Below, piece after piece: positions 28,325 through 39,250 of a DNA stretch of 64,000 bases. Positions within the stretch are counted from its first letter, which is position 1, and each line of letters opens with the position of its first letter. The stretch covers positions 7,821 to 71,820 of the forward strand of contig NZ_AJZM02000307.1 in the NCBI RefSeq assembly GCF_000272405.2, written 5' to 3'. Origin of the DNA: Vibrio tasmaniensis 1F-187 (GTDB lineage Bacteria > Pseudomonadota > Gammaproteobacteria > Enterobacterales > Vibrionaceae). Under the pieces are notes generated by a model, which saw only the letters and a list, made by a program, of their open reading frames with translations, was not told the origin of the DNA and ran no database searches. Both the position numbers and the translations under genes were made by a program.

Positions 28325-31300
28325 TTAGTTAAATTCGAGTTCTACTTGGCTATTTCCAAGCAGCTGTTTTAATTCGTCTAGTAATGTATCACTTGGCGTC
28401 ACACGCCATTCTGTGCCCAATGTTAACCGCGCTCTAGCGTCGGCACGTTGGTAGTATACATTGACTGGGACCGTTCCGGCTCTATAAGGTTCTAAGATTT
28501 GACCAAAGCGTTCAAAAAATTGACCGTTAATTTGGGATTGCTCGATAGATATCGACACCCCACGAGCATATTTCTCACGGGCGCTTCCTAAGTCCATGAC
28601 CTCGCGCGCGGACATTTTAAGCCCACCATTGAAATCATCAAAGCTGACCTGTCCAGAAACAACCACAATTTTGTCTTTTTCGAGCAATTCTGCGTAGCGA
28701 TCGAGCGCATCAGAGAACAACATCACTTCCATCCGACCCGATCGGTCATCAAGAGTCATCAAACCGATTCGAGTACCGCGCTTCGTGGTCATGACCCTAG
28801 CCGCAATGACCAAACCTGCAATCGTTAAGGATTGGTCACGACGAGTCGGCGTCGCATCTTTCAAGCGACAGCTGGTGTATTTCGCAAGTTCTTTAATGTA
28901 AGCATTCACCGGGTGACCCGTTAAATACAAACCAAGCGTTTCGCGTTCACCTTCTAGCCAAACCTTTTCAGGCCATTTAGGCACTTGAGTATACTTGTGT
29001 TCAACCTCTTCCGGAGCGTCGGTCAACACACCAAACATATCAGATTGACCGAACGACTCAGCATGGTGATGTTGGCTTGCTGCCTTAACCGCATCTTTCA
29101 AAGATGCCATCATCGCCGCTCGGTGAGGACCTAATCTATCTAAGGCTCCGGATAGAATCAACTTTTCGATAACACGTTTGTTGACCTTCTTCAGATCAAG
29201 ACGTGCACAGAAGTCGAATAAGTCTTTAAAGTAACCACCTTTGTTACGCGCTTCGATGATGGCTTCAATTGGGCCTTCACCAACCCCTTTAATCGCACCG
29301 ATTCCATAAACAATTGCGCCATCTTCATCCACATTAAAGCGGTATAGGCCCGAGTTGATGTCAGGTGGAAGGAGCTTGAGTTTCATACGGAAACACTCAT
29401 CGACAAGGCCAATAACCTTCTCGGTGTTATCCATATCCGCGGTCATTACTGCCGCCATGAATTCCGCAGGGTAGTGTGTTTTCAACCACAGTGTTTGATA
29501 AGAAACCAGTGCGTATGCAGCCGAGTGAGATTTGTTAAAGCCGTAGCCCGCAAACTTCTCTACCAAGTCAAAGATCTTCATGGACAGTTCGCCATCAACA
29601 CCATTGGCTTCAGCACCTTCTTTAAAGGTACCGCGCTGCTTTGCCATCTCTTCTGGCTTTTTCTTACCCATCGCACGACGCAGCATATCGGCTCCACCAA
29701 GCGTATAACCCGCAAGGATCTGAGCGATTTGCATTACCTGTTCTTGATACAGGATGATACCGTAAGTCGGTTCTAGTGTTTCTTTTAACGATTCGTGTTG
29801 CCACGTTTCATCAGGGTAAGATACTGCCTCTCGTCCGTGTTTACGGTCGATAAAGTTATCTACCATGCCTGATTGCAGAGGGCCCGGACGGAACAAGGCC
29901 ACCAATGCGATGATATCTTCAAAACAGTCGGGCTGTAGACGCTTGATCAGGTCTTTCATACCGCGGGATTCCAGCTGGAATACCGCCGTCGTTTCTGAAT
30001 TCTGTAATAAGTTAAATGACGCTTGATCATCCAAAGGAATCGACTCGATACGAACCGGATCTTTCCCCTCTTTCGCTAAACGAGGGTTTACTAGGCCAAG
30101 TGCCCAGTCAATGATCGTCAGTGTACGCAGCCCCAAGAAGTCAAACTTAACCAAGCCAGCAGTTTCTACGTCATTCTTATCGAATTGCGTTACTGGGAAG
30201 TTACCTTCCGCATCGGCATAGATAGGTGCAAAGTCAGTAATCGTGGTCGGTGAGATTACAACACCACCCGCGTGCTTACCTGCGTTTCGCGTACAACCTT
30301 CTAGAATTCGACATTTATCAATCAGCTCACGAACTTCTTCATCACCATCATAAAGTTCAGGCAATGCAGGCTCTGCGAGGAATGCTTTCTCTAGCGTCAT
30401 GCCCGGATCAGGCGGAACCAGCTTAGAAATTCGGTCAACAAAACCAAATGGGTGGCCTAATACACGGCCAACGTCACGGATTACCGCTTTTGCCGCCATA
30501 GTACCAAAGGTGATGATCTGAGAAACGGCATCACGGCCGTACATTTCAGCTACGTGGTCAATAACTTGGTCACGTTTATCCATACAGAAATCGATATCGA
30601 AATCGGGCATGGATACACGTTCTGGGTTCAAGAAACGTTCGAACAGCAAGTCATATTCAAGTGGATCAAGATCGGTGATATCAAGCGCGTAAGCCACCAA
30701 AGAACCAGCACCAGAACCACGACCTGGGCCTACTGGTACATCGTTATCTTTTGACCACTGGATGAACTCCATTACGATCAAGAAGTAACCTGGGAAACCC
30801 ATGTTATTAACTACTTCTAGCTCGATTTTAAGTCGCTCATCGTATTCAGGCCTGCGTTCAGCTCTGACTTTTTCATCAGGAAACAAGAATGCTAAACGTC
30901 GCTCAAGACCTTCTTCTGATTTTTTGATCAGGAAGTCTTCAATCGCTAAACCTTCCGTCGGGAAGTTAGGTAAGAAGTACTCCCCTAAACGTACAGTCAC
31001 GTTACAACGCTTAGCGATCTCAACACTGTTCTCTAATGCTTCAGGGATATCTGAGAACAACTCACACATCTCTTCTTCGCTACGGAGGTACTGTTGTGGA
31101 CTGTAGTTTTTCGGTCGACGTGGATCAACCATGGTAAAGCCGTCGTGAATCGCCACACGGATTTCATGAGCGTCAAACAAGTCTTCGGAAATGAAGACCA
31201 CTTCATTAGTCGCGACAACAGGCAGGTCTTCTTGCTCGGCTAATTCCAGCGCAAAGTGCAGATAAGACTCTTCGTCCGTACGTCCAGTTCGAATGAGCTC

Positions 31301-31804
31301 CAGATAAAAACGGTCTGCGAAATGTGTTTTGTAAAACTCAACGCTGCTTGCAACCAACTCTCTATTGCCTTTCAGCAACGCTTTACCAATCTCACCTTCT
31401 TTTGCACCCGATAAAAGAATCAGGCCTTCCGCATGTTCAATCAGCCACTCTTTATCAATAACAGGCTGATGCTGCACATGGCCACGAAGGTAAGCTTTTG
31501 ATATTAATAACGTTAGGTTGTTGTAGCCTTTATTACTCGTTGCAATAACGGTGAGTTTTGTCAATTCATCGCCAAAATCAGGAGACTGCATCAAGAAGTC
31601 AGAACCAATAATTGGTTTAACCCCACACCCATGAGCAGTACCGTAGAATTTCACCAAACCGCACAGGTTGGTAAAGTCGGTCAATGCTAGAGCAGGCATA
31701 CCCATTTCAGCGACTTTTTTTACTAATGGTGGCACCTTGGATAGGCCATCCACCATCGAAAAGTCACTGTGTACGCGTAGGTGAACAAATTTTGGATCTG
31801 ACAT
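28325..31804 (-). CDS. dnaE: DNA polymerase III alpha subunit
   Basis: The replicative polymerase catalytic subunit, 1159 residues (E. coli 1160). It opens with a PHP domain ([13 protein letters not shown]), then the C-family polymerase core with the metal-binding aspartates in [11 protein letters not shown] and the [11 protein letters not shown] motif. It continues with the helix-hairpin-helix region, an OB-fold domain ([28 protein letters not shown]) and a C-terminal part that binds tau. The AGGA ribosome site supports the start. It lies between rnhB and accA. The epsilon partner dnaQ is about 9 kb away, transcribed the same way. Confidence 0.98.
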   Translation of the reverse strand: MSDPKFVHLRVHSDFSMVDGLSKVPPLVKKVAEMGMPALALTDFTNLCGLVKFYGTAHGCGVKPIIGSDFLMQSPDFGDELTKLTVIATSNKGYNNLTLLISKAYLRGHVQHQPVIDKEWLIEHAEGLILLSGAKEGEIGKALLKGNRELVASSVEFYKTHFADRFYLELIRTGRTDEESYLHFALELAEQEDLPVVATNEVVFISEDLFDAHEIRVAIHDGFTMVDPRRPKNYSPQQYLRSEEEMCELFSDIPEALENSVEIAKRCNVTVRLGEYFLPNFPTEGLAIEDFLIKKSEEGLERRLAFLFPDEKVRAERRPEYDERLKIELEVVNNMGFPGYFLIVMEFIQWSKDNDVPVGPGRGSGAGSLVAYALDITDLDPLEYDLLFERFLNPERVSMPDFDIDFCMDKRDQVIDHVAEMYGRDAVSQIITFGTMAAKAVIRDVGRVLGHPFGFVDRISKLVPPDPGMTLEKAFLAEPALPELYDGDEEVRELIDKCRILEGCTRNAGKHAGGVVISPTTITDFAPIYADAEGNFPVTQFDKNDVETAGLVKFDFLGLRTLTIIDWALGLVNPRLAKEGKDPVRIESIPLDDQASFNLLQNSETTAVFQLESRGMKDLIKRLQPDCFEDIIALVALFRPGPLQSGMVDNFIDRKHGREAVSYPDETWQHESLKETLEPTYGIILYQEQVMQIAQILAGYTLGGADMLRRAMGKKKPEEMAKQRGTFKEGAEANGVDGELSMKIFDLVEKFAGYGFNKSHSAAYALVSYQTLWLKTHYPAEFMAAVMTADMDNTEKVIGLVDECFRMKLKLLPPDINSGLYRFNVDEDGAIVYGIGAIKGVGEGPIEAIIEARNKGGYFKDLFDFCARLDLKKVNKRVIEKLILSGALDRLGPHRAAMMASLKDAVKAASQHHHAESFGQSDMFGVLTDAPEEVEHKYTQVPKWPEKVWLEGERETLGLYLTGHPVNAYIKELAKYTSCRLKDATPTRRDQSLTIAGLVIAARVMTTKRGTRIGLMTLDDRSGRMEVMLFSDALDRYAELLEKDKIVVVSGQVSFDDFNGGLKMSAREVMDLGSAREKYARGVSISIEQSQINGQFFERFGQILEPYRAGTVPVNVYYQRADARARLTLGTEWRVTPSDTLLDELKQLLGNSQVELEFN

Positions 31805-31900
31805 TATTTTTCCTGAGTTCTAGGTTTGAGCCTAGGATTACAACTGTGTGTATTCTATTTTTTTCTAGCGCCACTAAGCAACTTTATTCGATGCTAAGCT

Positions 31901-32521
31901 CTAATCTATGCCAAGAATACGTTTTACTGGCTTAAAGCTTTTACGGTAATGCTCGGTTACGCCATGTTTTTCAATCGCTTCAAAATGCGCTTTTGTCGGG
32001 TAACCTTTATGTTTAGCAAAACCAAACTCTGGATGAAGCTTATCAAGTTCTTCCATCTCTTGGTCACGAACCACTTTAGCGATGATAGACGCTGCGCTGA
32101 TTTCAGCCACCCGTAAATCCCCTTTCACAATAGCCAGACCGGCCATCGGTAGCTCAGGGACTCGGTTTCCATCTATTAGCGCCATATCAGGTTGAACACT
32201 CAGCCCGGCAATAGCACGCTGCATAGCTACCATAGTCGCTTGTAAGATATTCAACTCATCAATTTCTTGTGGGGAACAACGACCCACAGACCATGCCAAG
32301 GCTTTCTCTTTAATTTGAGGAAGCAGGGCAAGGCGCTTTTTCTCAGACAGTTTTTTTGAATCGTTCAAGCCTTCGATTGGGTTATTCGGATCGAGGATAA
32401 CCGCGGCGGTAACTACATCACCAACTAACGGCCCACGCCCCACTTCATCAACACCAGCGAATAACTGGTAGCCTTGAGGATACTCAAAAGGAGGAAATTC
32501 TTTTTTCTCTTTTACTGCCAT
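31901..32521 (-). CDS. rnhB: Ribonuclease HII
   Basis: Removes ribonucleotides embedded in DNA and primer RNA. The 206-residue product has the family's metal-site residues in [12 protein letters not shown] (Asp-Glu), the [11 protein letters not shown] motif, [10 protein letters not shown] with a catalytic aspartate, and SIIAKVVRD. It is in the usual lpxB-rnhB-dnaE run. A companion RNase HI is also encoded in this window. Secure. Confidence 0.97.
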   Translation of the reverse strand: MAVKEKKEFPPFEYPQGYQLFAGVDEVGRGPLVGDVVTAAVILDPNNPIEGLNDSKKLSEKKRLALLPQIKEKALAWSVGRCSPQEIDELNILQATMVAMQRAIAGLSVQPDMALIDGNRVPELPMAGLAIVKGDLRVAEISAASIIAKVVRDQEMEELDKLHPEFGFAKHKGYPTKAHFEAIEKHGVTEHYRKSFKPVKRILGID

Positions 32522-32569
32522 GACAATTCTCTTTGTAACTTTTAAGCAAATGCTTTTGAAAGAAGCACT

Positions 32570-33766
32570 TTATGATTCAACAAACTCTCGACCGATCAAT
32601 TTCAGAACTGCGTTAGCCGCCTGTTTGTCAGCATCTTTATGAATCCAGTGATGCATTTCAGTAAAGCGTTCAATAAGTGGCGCGTTGTCGGTTGAAAGCA
32701 TCTTATCGACCGATGGGAAAAGGTAATCTGGGTGACACTCTTCAAGAATGTGTTCTTTTACGATTTCTTCACCCGCTAGGATATTCGGTAACGAGACAAA
32801 TTCTGTGATCGACAATTTCTTAACGATATAGCCAGTGAGCTTGTTGACCTTGTAGCCAACGACCATCGGTCGTTTCAGCAACATACACTCAAGAGCAACA
32901 GTACCAGAAGCTAACAAAACAGAATCAGCAGCAGTAATCACATTGGTAGCCGTATCTTCTACTAAGGTAAATTCAAGTTCAGGTGCCGTCGATTGCCAGA
33001 TCTCTGTAAACTGTTTCTTGCGCTGTTCATTAACCAATGCAACAACAAAATTGATATCAGGGTACTTTTGCTTAATGCGCTGACAAGTTTCGATAAATGG
33101 TTGAGCAATCAAACTCATTTCACCACCACGGCTACCCGGCAATACCGCTAACCACGGCTTATCTTGATCTAAACCTAAAAGATCGCGAGCCTCTTTCTTA
33201 TTCGGCTCCAGTGGAATGGTATCAGCCAGCGTGTGGCCAACGAATTCACAAGCAACGTTATATTTATCATAAAACGCTTTTTCGAATGGTAAGAAAGCAA
33301 GTACCAAATCGGTTGCTTTGTCGATTTTAAAGATACGCTTTGGACGCCATGCCCAGACTGAAGGGCTGACATAATGAACAGTCTTAATGCCCGCGTTCTT
33401 AAGATCTAATTCAAGTCTTAGATTAAAGTCTGGCGCATCAATACCGACGAAGACATCTGGCGGGTTTTGAGTAAAGTACTTAACTAGATCCGCTTTCACT
33501 TTTAGCAAGCGAGGTAAACGACCAAGCACTTCTACAAGCCCCATCACGGCAAGCTCTTCCATTTCGAAAAGAGACTCACAACCAAGCGCCTTCATTTTTG
33601 GTCCGCCAATACCCACGAATTCAGCATTCGGATATTGTGATTTGATCGCTTTAATAAAGCCTTCGCCAAGCGTGTCACCAGAGAGTTCTCCAACAACGAT
33701 ACCTACGCGCAGAGGTTCATTCGAAACAAAGTCCAAGCTATTGGTTGCTGCTTCTTGCTGTGCCAT
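32570..33766 (-). CDS. lpxB: Lipid-A-disaccharide synthase
   Basis: Joins 2,3-diacylglucosamine 1-phosphate and UDP-diacylglucosamine into the lipid A disaccharide, at the inner face of the inner membrane. The 398-residue GT19 enzyme shows VGELSGDTLGEGFIKAIK near the N-terminus, FVGIDAPDFNLRLE, and VLPGSRGGEMSLI with a nucleotide-binding role. The N-terminus has about 18 residues ahead of the conserved core, of moderately low complexity, so a later start is possible, though no better ribosome site was found. A terminator plus an inverted repeat separates it from lpxA upstream. Confidence 0.96.
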   Translation of the reverse strand: MAQQEAATNSLDFVSNEPLRVGIVVGELSGDTLGEGFIKAIKSQYPNAEFVGIGGPKMKALGCESLFEMEELAVMGLVEVLGRLPRLLKVKADLVKYFTQNPPDVFVGIDAPDFNLRLELDLKNAGIKTVHYVSPSVWAWRPKRIFKIDKATDLVLAFLPFEKAFYDKYNVACEFVGHTLADTIPLEPNKKEARDLLGLDQDKPWLAVLPGSRGGEMSLIAQPFIETCQRIKQKYPDINFVVALVNEQRKKQFTEIWQSTAPELEFTLVEDTATNVITAADSVLLASGTVALECMLLKRPMVVGYKVNKLTGYIVKKLSITEFVSLPNILAGEEIVKEHILEECHPDYLFPSVDKMLSTDNAPLIERFTEMHHWIHKDADKQAANAVLKLIGREFVES

Positions 33767-33796
33767 AGTTTTCTAATTCCCTTCTTGCCTAAAACA

Positions 33797-33828
33797 AAAA
33801 AGATCGCCTAACGAGTAGCGATCTTTTT
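33797..33828 (-). terminator. Terminator between lpxA and lpxB
   Basis: AAAAAGATCGC pairs with GCGATCTTTTT with a 10-base loop, and T tracts occur in both directions. It would end the fabZ-lpxA transcript before lpxB. Confidence 0.78.
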
Positions 33829-33832
33829 GTTA

Positions 33833-33878
33833 TACCAATCTAACGAGGTAACTATTGTCATACTCATGTTGATTGGTA
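33833..33878. repeat. Inverted repeat TACCAATC/GATTGGTA next to the lpxA terminator
   Basis: TACCAATC (33833-33840) and GATTGGTA (33871-33878) bracket a 30-base spacer. The ends look like short extragenic inverted repeats. Whether this is a MITE remnant cannot be told from one copy. Confidence 0.5.
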
Positions 33879-33895
33879 CATAACCACATCAAGTA

Positions 33896-34684
33896 TTAAC
33901 GAATAATACCGCGCTCAGAGCTCTCTAGCATTTCTAACATAGGAGTTACCGAAGCAAACTCTTTCGCCATTTCAACTAAAGCGGCTTTCGCTTCTTCAAG
34001 TGTTTTGCCTGAACGGTATAACTCTTTGTACGCTTTCTGTAATGCTCGAATTTCTGGTTTCTCAAATCCGTTACGCTTCAAGCCCACTAGGTTGAGGCCG
34101 AATGGAGCGGCATGATTACCCTGTGCAAGCACGTACGGCAGTACATCTTGAACAACCGCAGAACAGCCACCAATGTAAGCGTAAGCACCAATAGAACAAA
34201 ATGGGTGAATAGCAGAAAGCGCCATAACACCCGCATAATCGCCAACGGTTACGTGGCCACCAAGAATAGCATTGTTACCAATGTGAGTATGGTTACCAAC
34301 AATAACATCATGCGCTACGTGAGCATTTACACAAAGTAAGTTGTCATCGCCAATCACAGTGGTAGCTTTGTCTTGAGTTGTACCACGGTGGAGCTGAACT
34401 GCTTCACGAATCACATTACGGTCACCGATCACAACAGTCGTGTCTTCACCACCGTATTTCTTATCTTGGTTTTCTTCTCCAATCACTGCGTGTGGGAAGA
34501 TTCGGTTTTGCTTACCAATTGTCGTGTGACCTTTGATCACAACATGCGACATCACTTCAGTGTCATCACCAATTGTCACGTTACCAGCAATGTAAGTGAA
34601 AGGACCAACCGTCACGTTAGCACCGATAGTTACATCACCTTCGATTACTGCTGCCGGGTGAATTTTCGCTGTTTCATGAATCAT
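33896..34684 (-). CDS. lpxA: UDP-N-acetylglucosamine O-acyltransferase
   Basis: First step of lipid A synthesis: transfer of 3-hydroxyacyl from ACP to UDP-GlcNAc. The 262-residue product is a left-handed parallel beta-helix, seen as repeated hexapeptides ([18 protein letters not shown] and so on). The catalytic His lies in [18 protein letters not shown], followed by the [17 protein letters not shown] region. GAGAG precedes this ATG. The fabZ stop is only 1 base away. An open extension of 15 codons upstream overlaps fabZ and was rejected. Confidence 0.97.
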   Translation of the reverse strand: MIHETAKIHPAAVIEGDVTIGANVTVGPFTYIAGNVTIGDDTEVMSHVVIKGHTTIGKQNRIFPHAVIGEENQDKKYGGEDTTVVIGDRNVIREAVQLHRGTTQDKATTVIGDDNLLCVNAHVAHDVIVGNHTHIGNNAILGGHVTVGDYAGVMALSAIHPFCSIGAYAYIGGCSAVVQDVLPYVLAQGNHAAPFGLNLVGLKRNGFEKPEIRALQKAYKELYRSGKTLEEAKAALVEMAKEFASVTPMLEMLESSERGIIR

Positions 34685-34685
34685 A

Positions 34686-35138
34686 TTAAAACTCTCTACG
34701 AGCACATTTAAGTTCAGCTGAACATACAACTACGCCGTCAACTTTCGCTACACCGTTGAACGATGCAATGCCACGACGTTCTTTTAAGAACTCAACTTCG
34801 ATAACCAATTGGTCACCTGGCACTACTGGCTTGCGGAACTTCGCTTTATCTACGCTAGCAAAGTAGTAAAGCTCATTACCAGAAGGAGCACCAAAAGATT
34901 TAAATGCTAGAAGACCTGTTGCTTGCGCCATTGCTTCTAAGATCAACACACCTGGGAATACAGGAAGTTGTGGGAAGTGGCCTGTGAACTGAGGTTCGTT
35001 AACAGAAACATTCTTAATCGCAGTCAGTGTCTTTTCTTTTTCAAAGCTAGTCACACGATCAACCATTAAGAATGGGTAGCGATGAGGTAATAGTTCCTGA
35101 ATTTCAGTAATGTTCATCGTTGTCTGTTCAGTAGTCAA
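34686..35138 (-). CDS. fabZ: 3-hydroxyacyl-ACP dehydratase FabZ
   Basis: Dehydrates 3-hydroxyacyl-ACP in fatty acid elongation. It competes with LpxA for the same substrate, so its place beside lpxA matters for the balance of membrane lipids. The 150-residue hot-dog fold protein has [38 protein letters not shown] with the catalytic His and Glu, and [12 protein letters not shown]. There are two near N-terminal ATG codons ([12 protein letters not shown]). The one used is the Vibrio-type N-terminus. A terminator lies upstream and a TATAAT hexamer just beyond it. Confidence 0.97.
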   Translation of the reverse strand: MTTEQTTMNITEIQELLPHRYPFLMVDRVTSFEKEKTLTAIKNVSVNEPQFTGHFPQLPVFPGVLILEAMAQATGLLAFKSFGAPSGNELYYFASVDKAKFRKPVVPGDQLVIEVEFLKERRGIASFNGVAKVDGVVVCSAELKCARREF

Positions 35139-35177
35139 AGTCGTATTCCTATGTATATTCTTTATTTAATGAGAAGG

Positions 35178-35215
35178 ATTATAAACGAAAAAGACTCGCT
35201 GTACGCGAGCCTTTT
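35178..35215 (-). terminator. Terminator after lpxD with a fabZ -10 element beside it
   Basis: On the minus strand AAAAGGCTCGC pairs with GCGAGTCTTTTT around loop GTACA, with T5. A TATAAT hexamer follows directly (complement at 35178-35183) and could start a separate fabZ-lpxA transcript. Confidence 0.72.
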
Positions 35216-35231
35216 ATTAGAAATGCTGGAA

Positions 35232-36263
35232 TTATGATTCCGCGCTGTTCTCGATAAGTTTTTCAACGGTTTTCAAACGCTTGTTCATTTCATCAATACG
35301 ATGAACTCGCGTTGCTGTTTTACGCCAATCTTTATTTGGCTGCAAAGGAATACCTGAAGAGTACATGCCTTTTTCGGTGATACTGCGCATTACCATCCCC
35401 ATACCGGTGATTGTAACGCCGTCAACGATTTCTATATGACCATTAATCACACAACCGCCACCAATAATACAGTACTTACCTATCGTTGTGCTGCCGGCGA
35501 TGATAGTACCACCTGCAATAGCAGAACCATATCCGATGTGAACATTATGAGCTATCTGAAGTTGGTTATCTAAGATAACGTTATCTTCAATAATAGTGTC
35601 ATCTAATGCGCCACGGTCAACGGTAGTACACGCGCCGATTTCTACGCGGTTACCAACACGAACTGAACCGACTTGCGGGATCTTAACCCACTCGCCTTTC
35701 TCATTCGCATAACCAAAACCATCGGATCCAATCACTGTACTAGATTGAATCAAACATGCTTCGCCAATCACCACTTCATGGTAAACACTTACGTTAGCCC
35801 AAAGCTTAGTACCTGCGCCAATTTTTGCATTTTGACCAATAAAGCAACCAGCACCGATAACGACGTCATCACCAAGCACTACGCCAGTTTCAATCACAGC
35901 ATTGGCACCAATAGACACATTTTGTCCAATGGTCGCGTCGCCTGAAATTGAAGCAGAATCAGCAATACCCGTAGCTGGCGCTGGCGTGGAATCAAGCGCT
36001 TGAGCAACCTTAGCAAAAGCAACATAAGGGTCGCTGACCACAATAATGTTGGTCTTACACAGTTCACGCTCGCTCTCTTTAACCATAATAGCGGATGCTT
36101 TACAGTCACCAAGGTGCTTGCTGTACTTCACGTTCGAAAGGAACGTAATATTTCCTTCTTGCGCTTTATCCATAGGAGCGACTGCTGAAACGGTAACTGT
36201 ACCGTCTCCGTGTAGCTCTCCACCGGTAATCGTTGCCAATTCGGCTAAGGTCAGATTCTTCAT
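35232..36263 (-). CDS. lpxD: UDP-3-O-(3-hydroxyacyl)glucosamine N-acyltransferase
   Basis: Third step of lipid A synthesis: N-acylation of UDP-3-O-acylglucosamine. The 343-residue product has an N-terminal uridine-binding domain ([16 protein letters not shown]), then a long left-handed beta-helix made of hexapeptides, and a C-terminal helical part. The catalytic His lies in [17 protein letters not shown]. Only five bases separate it from the end of skp, so the two are probably coupled. Secure. Confidence 0.97.
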   Translation of the reverse strand: MKNLTLAELATITGGELHGDGTVTVSAVAPMDKAQEGNITFLSNVKYSKHLGDCKASAIMVKESERELCKTNIIVVSDPYVAFAKVAQALDSTPAPATGIADSASISGDATIGQNVSIGANAVIETGVVLGDDVVIGAGCFIGQNAKIGAGTKLWANVSVYHEVVIGEACLIQSSTVIGSDGFGYANEKGEWVKIPQVGSVRVGNRVEIGACTTVDRGALDDTIIEDNVILDNQLQIAHNVHIGYGSAIAGGTIIAGSTTIGKYCIIGGGCVINGHIEIVDGVTITGMGMVMRSITEKGMYSSGIPLQPNKDWRKTATRVHRIDEMNKRLKTVEKLIENSAES

Positions 36264-36268
36264 AAAAC

Positions 36269-36778
36269 TTATTTCAGTGATTTAATTACTTTTTCAGAGA
36301 TGTTGTATTCTGGCTTGCCGTACTGCAGAGCTTGAATATCAACGATCATGTCGTAGCCTTCTTTCTCTGCAACTTTAGTTACAGCATCTTGAATTACTTT
36401 GAATAGCTTCTGCTTCTCTTGTGCTTCACGACGTTGGCTTGCTTTTTCTAGTGCTTGAGCTTTGATTTTGTATTTGCTATCTAGTTGGCCGACTTCAATA
36501 CGAAGTTTCTCTACTTCATCAGGCCCTAATAGCTCACCATCACGCTTAAGCTTTTCAATCTTAGTCTTAGCTTCTGCTTGGATACTTTGAAGCTCAGCAG
36601 CTTTATCTTTGAACTCTTCCTGCATTTTTTGAAGAACAACTTCACGCTGAGGTAGAGCCTGGAATACTTGTGCAGTATTTACATAGCCCACTTTTTGCGC
36701 AGCTTCAGCCGCTGTTGCAAAGAAAGAAGAGCTAAGAACTACAAGGCCTAAACCTGCTGCTTTAATCATATTTTTCAA
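36269..36778 (-). CDS. skp: Periplasmic chaperone Skp/OmpH
   Basis: A 169-residue trimeric periplasmic chaperone that holds unfolded outer-membrane proteins on the way to BamA. A signal peptide ([17 protein letters not shown] to AEA) and a long coiled coil (about residues 45-120, [20 protein letters not shown]) are visible. Translation probably starts at TTG, because AAAGGA lies seven bases before it; the ATG three codons later is too far from the site. In E. coli it also follows bamA and precedes lpxD. Confidence 0.95.
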   Translation of the reverse strand: MKNMIKAAGLGLVVLSSSFFATAAEAAQKVGYVNTAQVFQALPQREVVLQKMQEEFKDKAAELQSIQAEAKTKIEKLKRDGELLGPDEVEKLRIEVGQLDSKYKIKAQALEKASQRREAQEKQKLFKVIQDAVTKVAEKEGYDMIVDIQALQYGKPEYNISEKVIKSLK

Positions 36779-36796
36779 AATATTGTCCTTTAAAGA

Positions 36797-39202
36797 TTAG
36801 AAAGTTCTACCAATGGTGAATGTGAAGAATTCTTCGTCATCACCTTCGTAGATTTTGATTGGTTTCGCTAGAGAGAAAACCAATGGTCCCATCGGTGACA
36901 TCCACTGAAGAGCGGCACCATAAGATGAACGGTAATTTGTTGGGTCAGAGTAATCGTAGTAGTACTGTTGACCGCTATTCGGTGCGCCACGGTCTACGAA
37001 TTCGGTATCCCATACACTTGCCATATCGAAGAACACGCTAGTTCGAATCTGACTGCGCGCTTCATCAGAAGCAAACGGTGTTGGTACGATTAACTCTACG
37101 CTAGCCAAAGCAACCGCATTACCACCAACCGAATCATCGGTTGCAGAATTGTACGTCGGGTTGTTGCCCGTGCTATTTCCGTAAACAGCTTTTGGACCAG
37201 CTGAGTTAGAACCAAAACCACGTAGTGTTGTAAAACCACCCGCGTAGTAGTTTTCGTAGAATGGGAACAAGTTATCATTACCATCCGTTTGACCATAACC
37301 GTTACCATAGCCTAATCGACCACGCATCAATAGTGTGAACTCATGCTTTTTAGTCAACGGAATGTAATGTTTTACATCGTATTGCGCTTTGAAGTATTTC
37401 GCATCCGAGCCTGGTACGGTTATTTTCGCGAAAGCACGTTGGTGGTTACCTTCAGTAGGGAAGAAGCCACGGTTAAGGTTGTTGCGCGTCCAAGAGATAT
37501 TGATATCGAAGTCATCGGTTAAGATATGCTCATCACCGTATTGGTCAATACTTCTCGCAAACTGTTCAACTTGAATATAGGTAGGAACGTTACCGATTTT
37601 GTTGTGCGTATAACCAAAACCAAACTCGAGACGGTTCAGCTCATCCATAGGGAAACCCCATGTTAAGCTCGTACCATAACTTTGGTTGGTATAATCGACA
37701 ATACCCGCTTCAGAGGCTTCAAATTCGTTGTAGAAGATTTTCCCTCCCATACTCACACCATCAAGGTTCCAGTATGGGTCGCGGTAGTCTAAGCTCACAT
37801 TCTTTTGGTAATCGTTCATCATGGCGCTTACGCCAACACGGTTACCAGAACCTGCAAAGTTATCTTGCTGTAAACCAACCTGGAAGCTGACACCCGATTC
37901 AGTACCGTAGCCAACACCGAAGTTGACGCTACCCGAGTTCGCTTCCTTAACGTTGTAAACCAGATCCACTTGGTCTTCACTGCCAGGAACACGTACCGTT
38001 TGCACATCGACCGTTTCAAAAAAGCCTAAACGGTTAAGACGGTTCTTACCTGTATCAATCGACTTGGAGTTCAGCCAGCTGCCTTCCATTTGACGCATTT
38101 CACGACGCAGTACTTCATCTTTCGTTGAGTTGTTACCCGTGAATCGAATATCACGAACGTAGATACGGCTGCCCGCTTCTACATTGATAACCAACGACAC
38201 TTCTTTGGTCTCATCGTCAAATTCAGGAATCGTACGAACTTGTGGGTACGCATAGCCAGCTTCGCCTAGAATTCGTTTCACGCCCTCTTCTAAAGACGTT
38301 ACAGAAGAACCGTTATATGTATCGCCATCTTCGAATGGCACTAACGCTTCGAAGTCAGCCTCGCGGCCGATAAGCTCACCACGGAAAGAGACATCTTTAA
38401 CGGTATAAGCTTCGCCTTCATCTAGGCCTAGCGTGATGTAAACACCTTTCTTATCAGGAGAGATCGCAACCTGAGTCGAATCCACCTTAAATTTAAGGTA
38501 ACCACGGTCAAGGTAGTAAGATTTCAACGCTTCGATATCACCAGCCAGTACTTGCTTCTGGTATTTTTCATCCGCAAGGAAATTCCACCATGCAACATCA
38601 ACGTTCAAGTTGAAACGACTAAGTAGATCAGCGTCAGAGAAAACTTCGTTACCGATAAAGTTAATTTGCTGAATCTTAGCGGACACGCCCTCAGTAAACA
38701 CAAACTTAAGGTCAGAACGGTTACGAGGCAGAGGCGTCACTACGGCTTTTACTGTCGCGTTGTATTTACCAACACTGTAGTAGAAATCTTCAAGGCCCTT
38801 CTCAATGTTACTCAGTGTAGTACGGTCAAGGGCTTCACCTTCACGAACACCAGATGCATCTAGGTTCTGCTGAAGTTGTTCTTCTTTGATCGCCTTGTTA
38901 CCTGAGAATGAGATACTTGCGATGGTCGGTCGTTCTTTGACTTGAACAACTAAAACATCATCATCGCGAAGAACTTTAACGTCCTCAAAGTTGCCTGAAG
39001 CATACAGTGCACGAATGATCTCAGACACATCGCCGTCATCCACTTCATCGCCAATACGTACTGGCATTTTCAGTAGAGCTGCACCAAGTGCAACACGCTG
39101 TAAACCTTCGATCTTGATATCTTGAACTACAAAGTTTTGTGCTCCGTTCGCAGCCACACTAGTGGCCAATAGACTTGCGAACAGAATTTGCTTAATCGCC
39201 AT
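36797..39202 (-). CDS. bamA: Outer-membrane protein assembly factor BamA
   Basis: The essential Omp85 insertase of the BAM complex, 801 residues. The signal peptide ends near ANGAQ. Five POTRA domains follow (residues about 22-420, the first opening FVVQDIKIEGLQRVALGAAL) and then a 16-strand barrel, with the VRGF-type loop motif LRGFGSNSAGP and a C-terminal FTFTIGRTF end that is a barrel signature. bamC, a partner lipoprotein, starts at the left edge of the window. It follows rseP and precedes skp. Confidence 0.98.
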   Translation of the reverse strand: MAIKQILFASLLATSVAANGAQNFVVQDIKIEGLQRVALGAALLKMPVRIGDEVDDGDVSEIIRALYASGNFEDVKVLRDDDVLVVQVKERPTIASISFSGNKAIKEEQLQQNLDASGVREGEALDRTTLSNIEKGLEDFYYSVGKYNATVKAVVTPLPRNRSDLKFVFTEGVSAKIQQINFIGNEVFSDADLLSRFNLNVDVAWWNFLADEKYQKQVLAGDIEALKSYYLDRGYLKFKVDSTQVAISPDKKGVYITLGLDEGEAYTVKDVSFRGELIGREADFEALVPFEDGDTYNGSSVTSLEEGVKRILGEAGYAYPQVRTIPEFDDETKEVSLVINVEAGSRIYVRDIRFTGNNSTKDEVLRREMRQMEGSWLNSKSIDTGKNRLNRLGFFETVDVQTVRVPGSEDQVDLVYNVKEANSGSVNFGVGYGTESGVSFQVGLQQDNFAGSGNRVGVSAMMNDYQKNVSLDYRDPYWNLDGVSMGGKIFYNEFEASEAGIVDYTNQSYGTSLTWGFPMDELNRLEFGFGYTHNKIGNVPTYIQVEQFARSIDQYGDEHILTDDFDINISWTRNNLNRGFFPTEGNHQRAFAKITVPGSDAKYFKAQYDVKHYIPLTKKHEFTLLMRGRLGYGNGYGQTDGNDNLFPFYENYYAGGFTTLRGFGSNSAGPKAVYGNSTGNNPTYNSATDDSVGGNAVALASVELIVPTPFASDEARSQIRTSVFFDMASVWDTEFVDRGAPNSGQQYYYDYSDPTNYRSSYGAALQWMSPMGPLVFSLAKPIKIYEGDDEEFFTFTIGRTF

Positions 39203-39250
39203 ACTTATTCTAATTATTCCTTGCTACTACCAATGCCTGTGAGAAACCAT

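Noticed and set aside
30801-31106. Plus-strand open frame inside dnaE
   Set aside because: Antisense to an intact dnaE; the predicted protein is rich in serine and arginine, as shadow frames often are.
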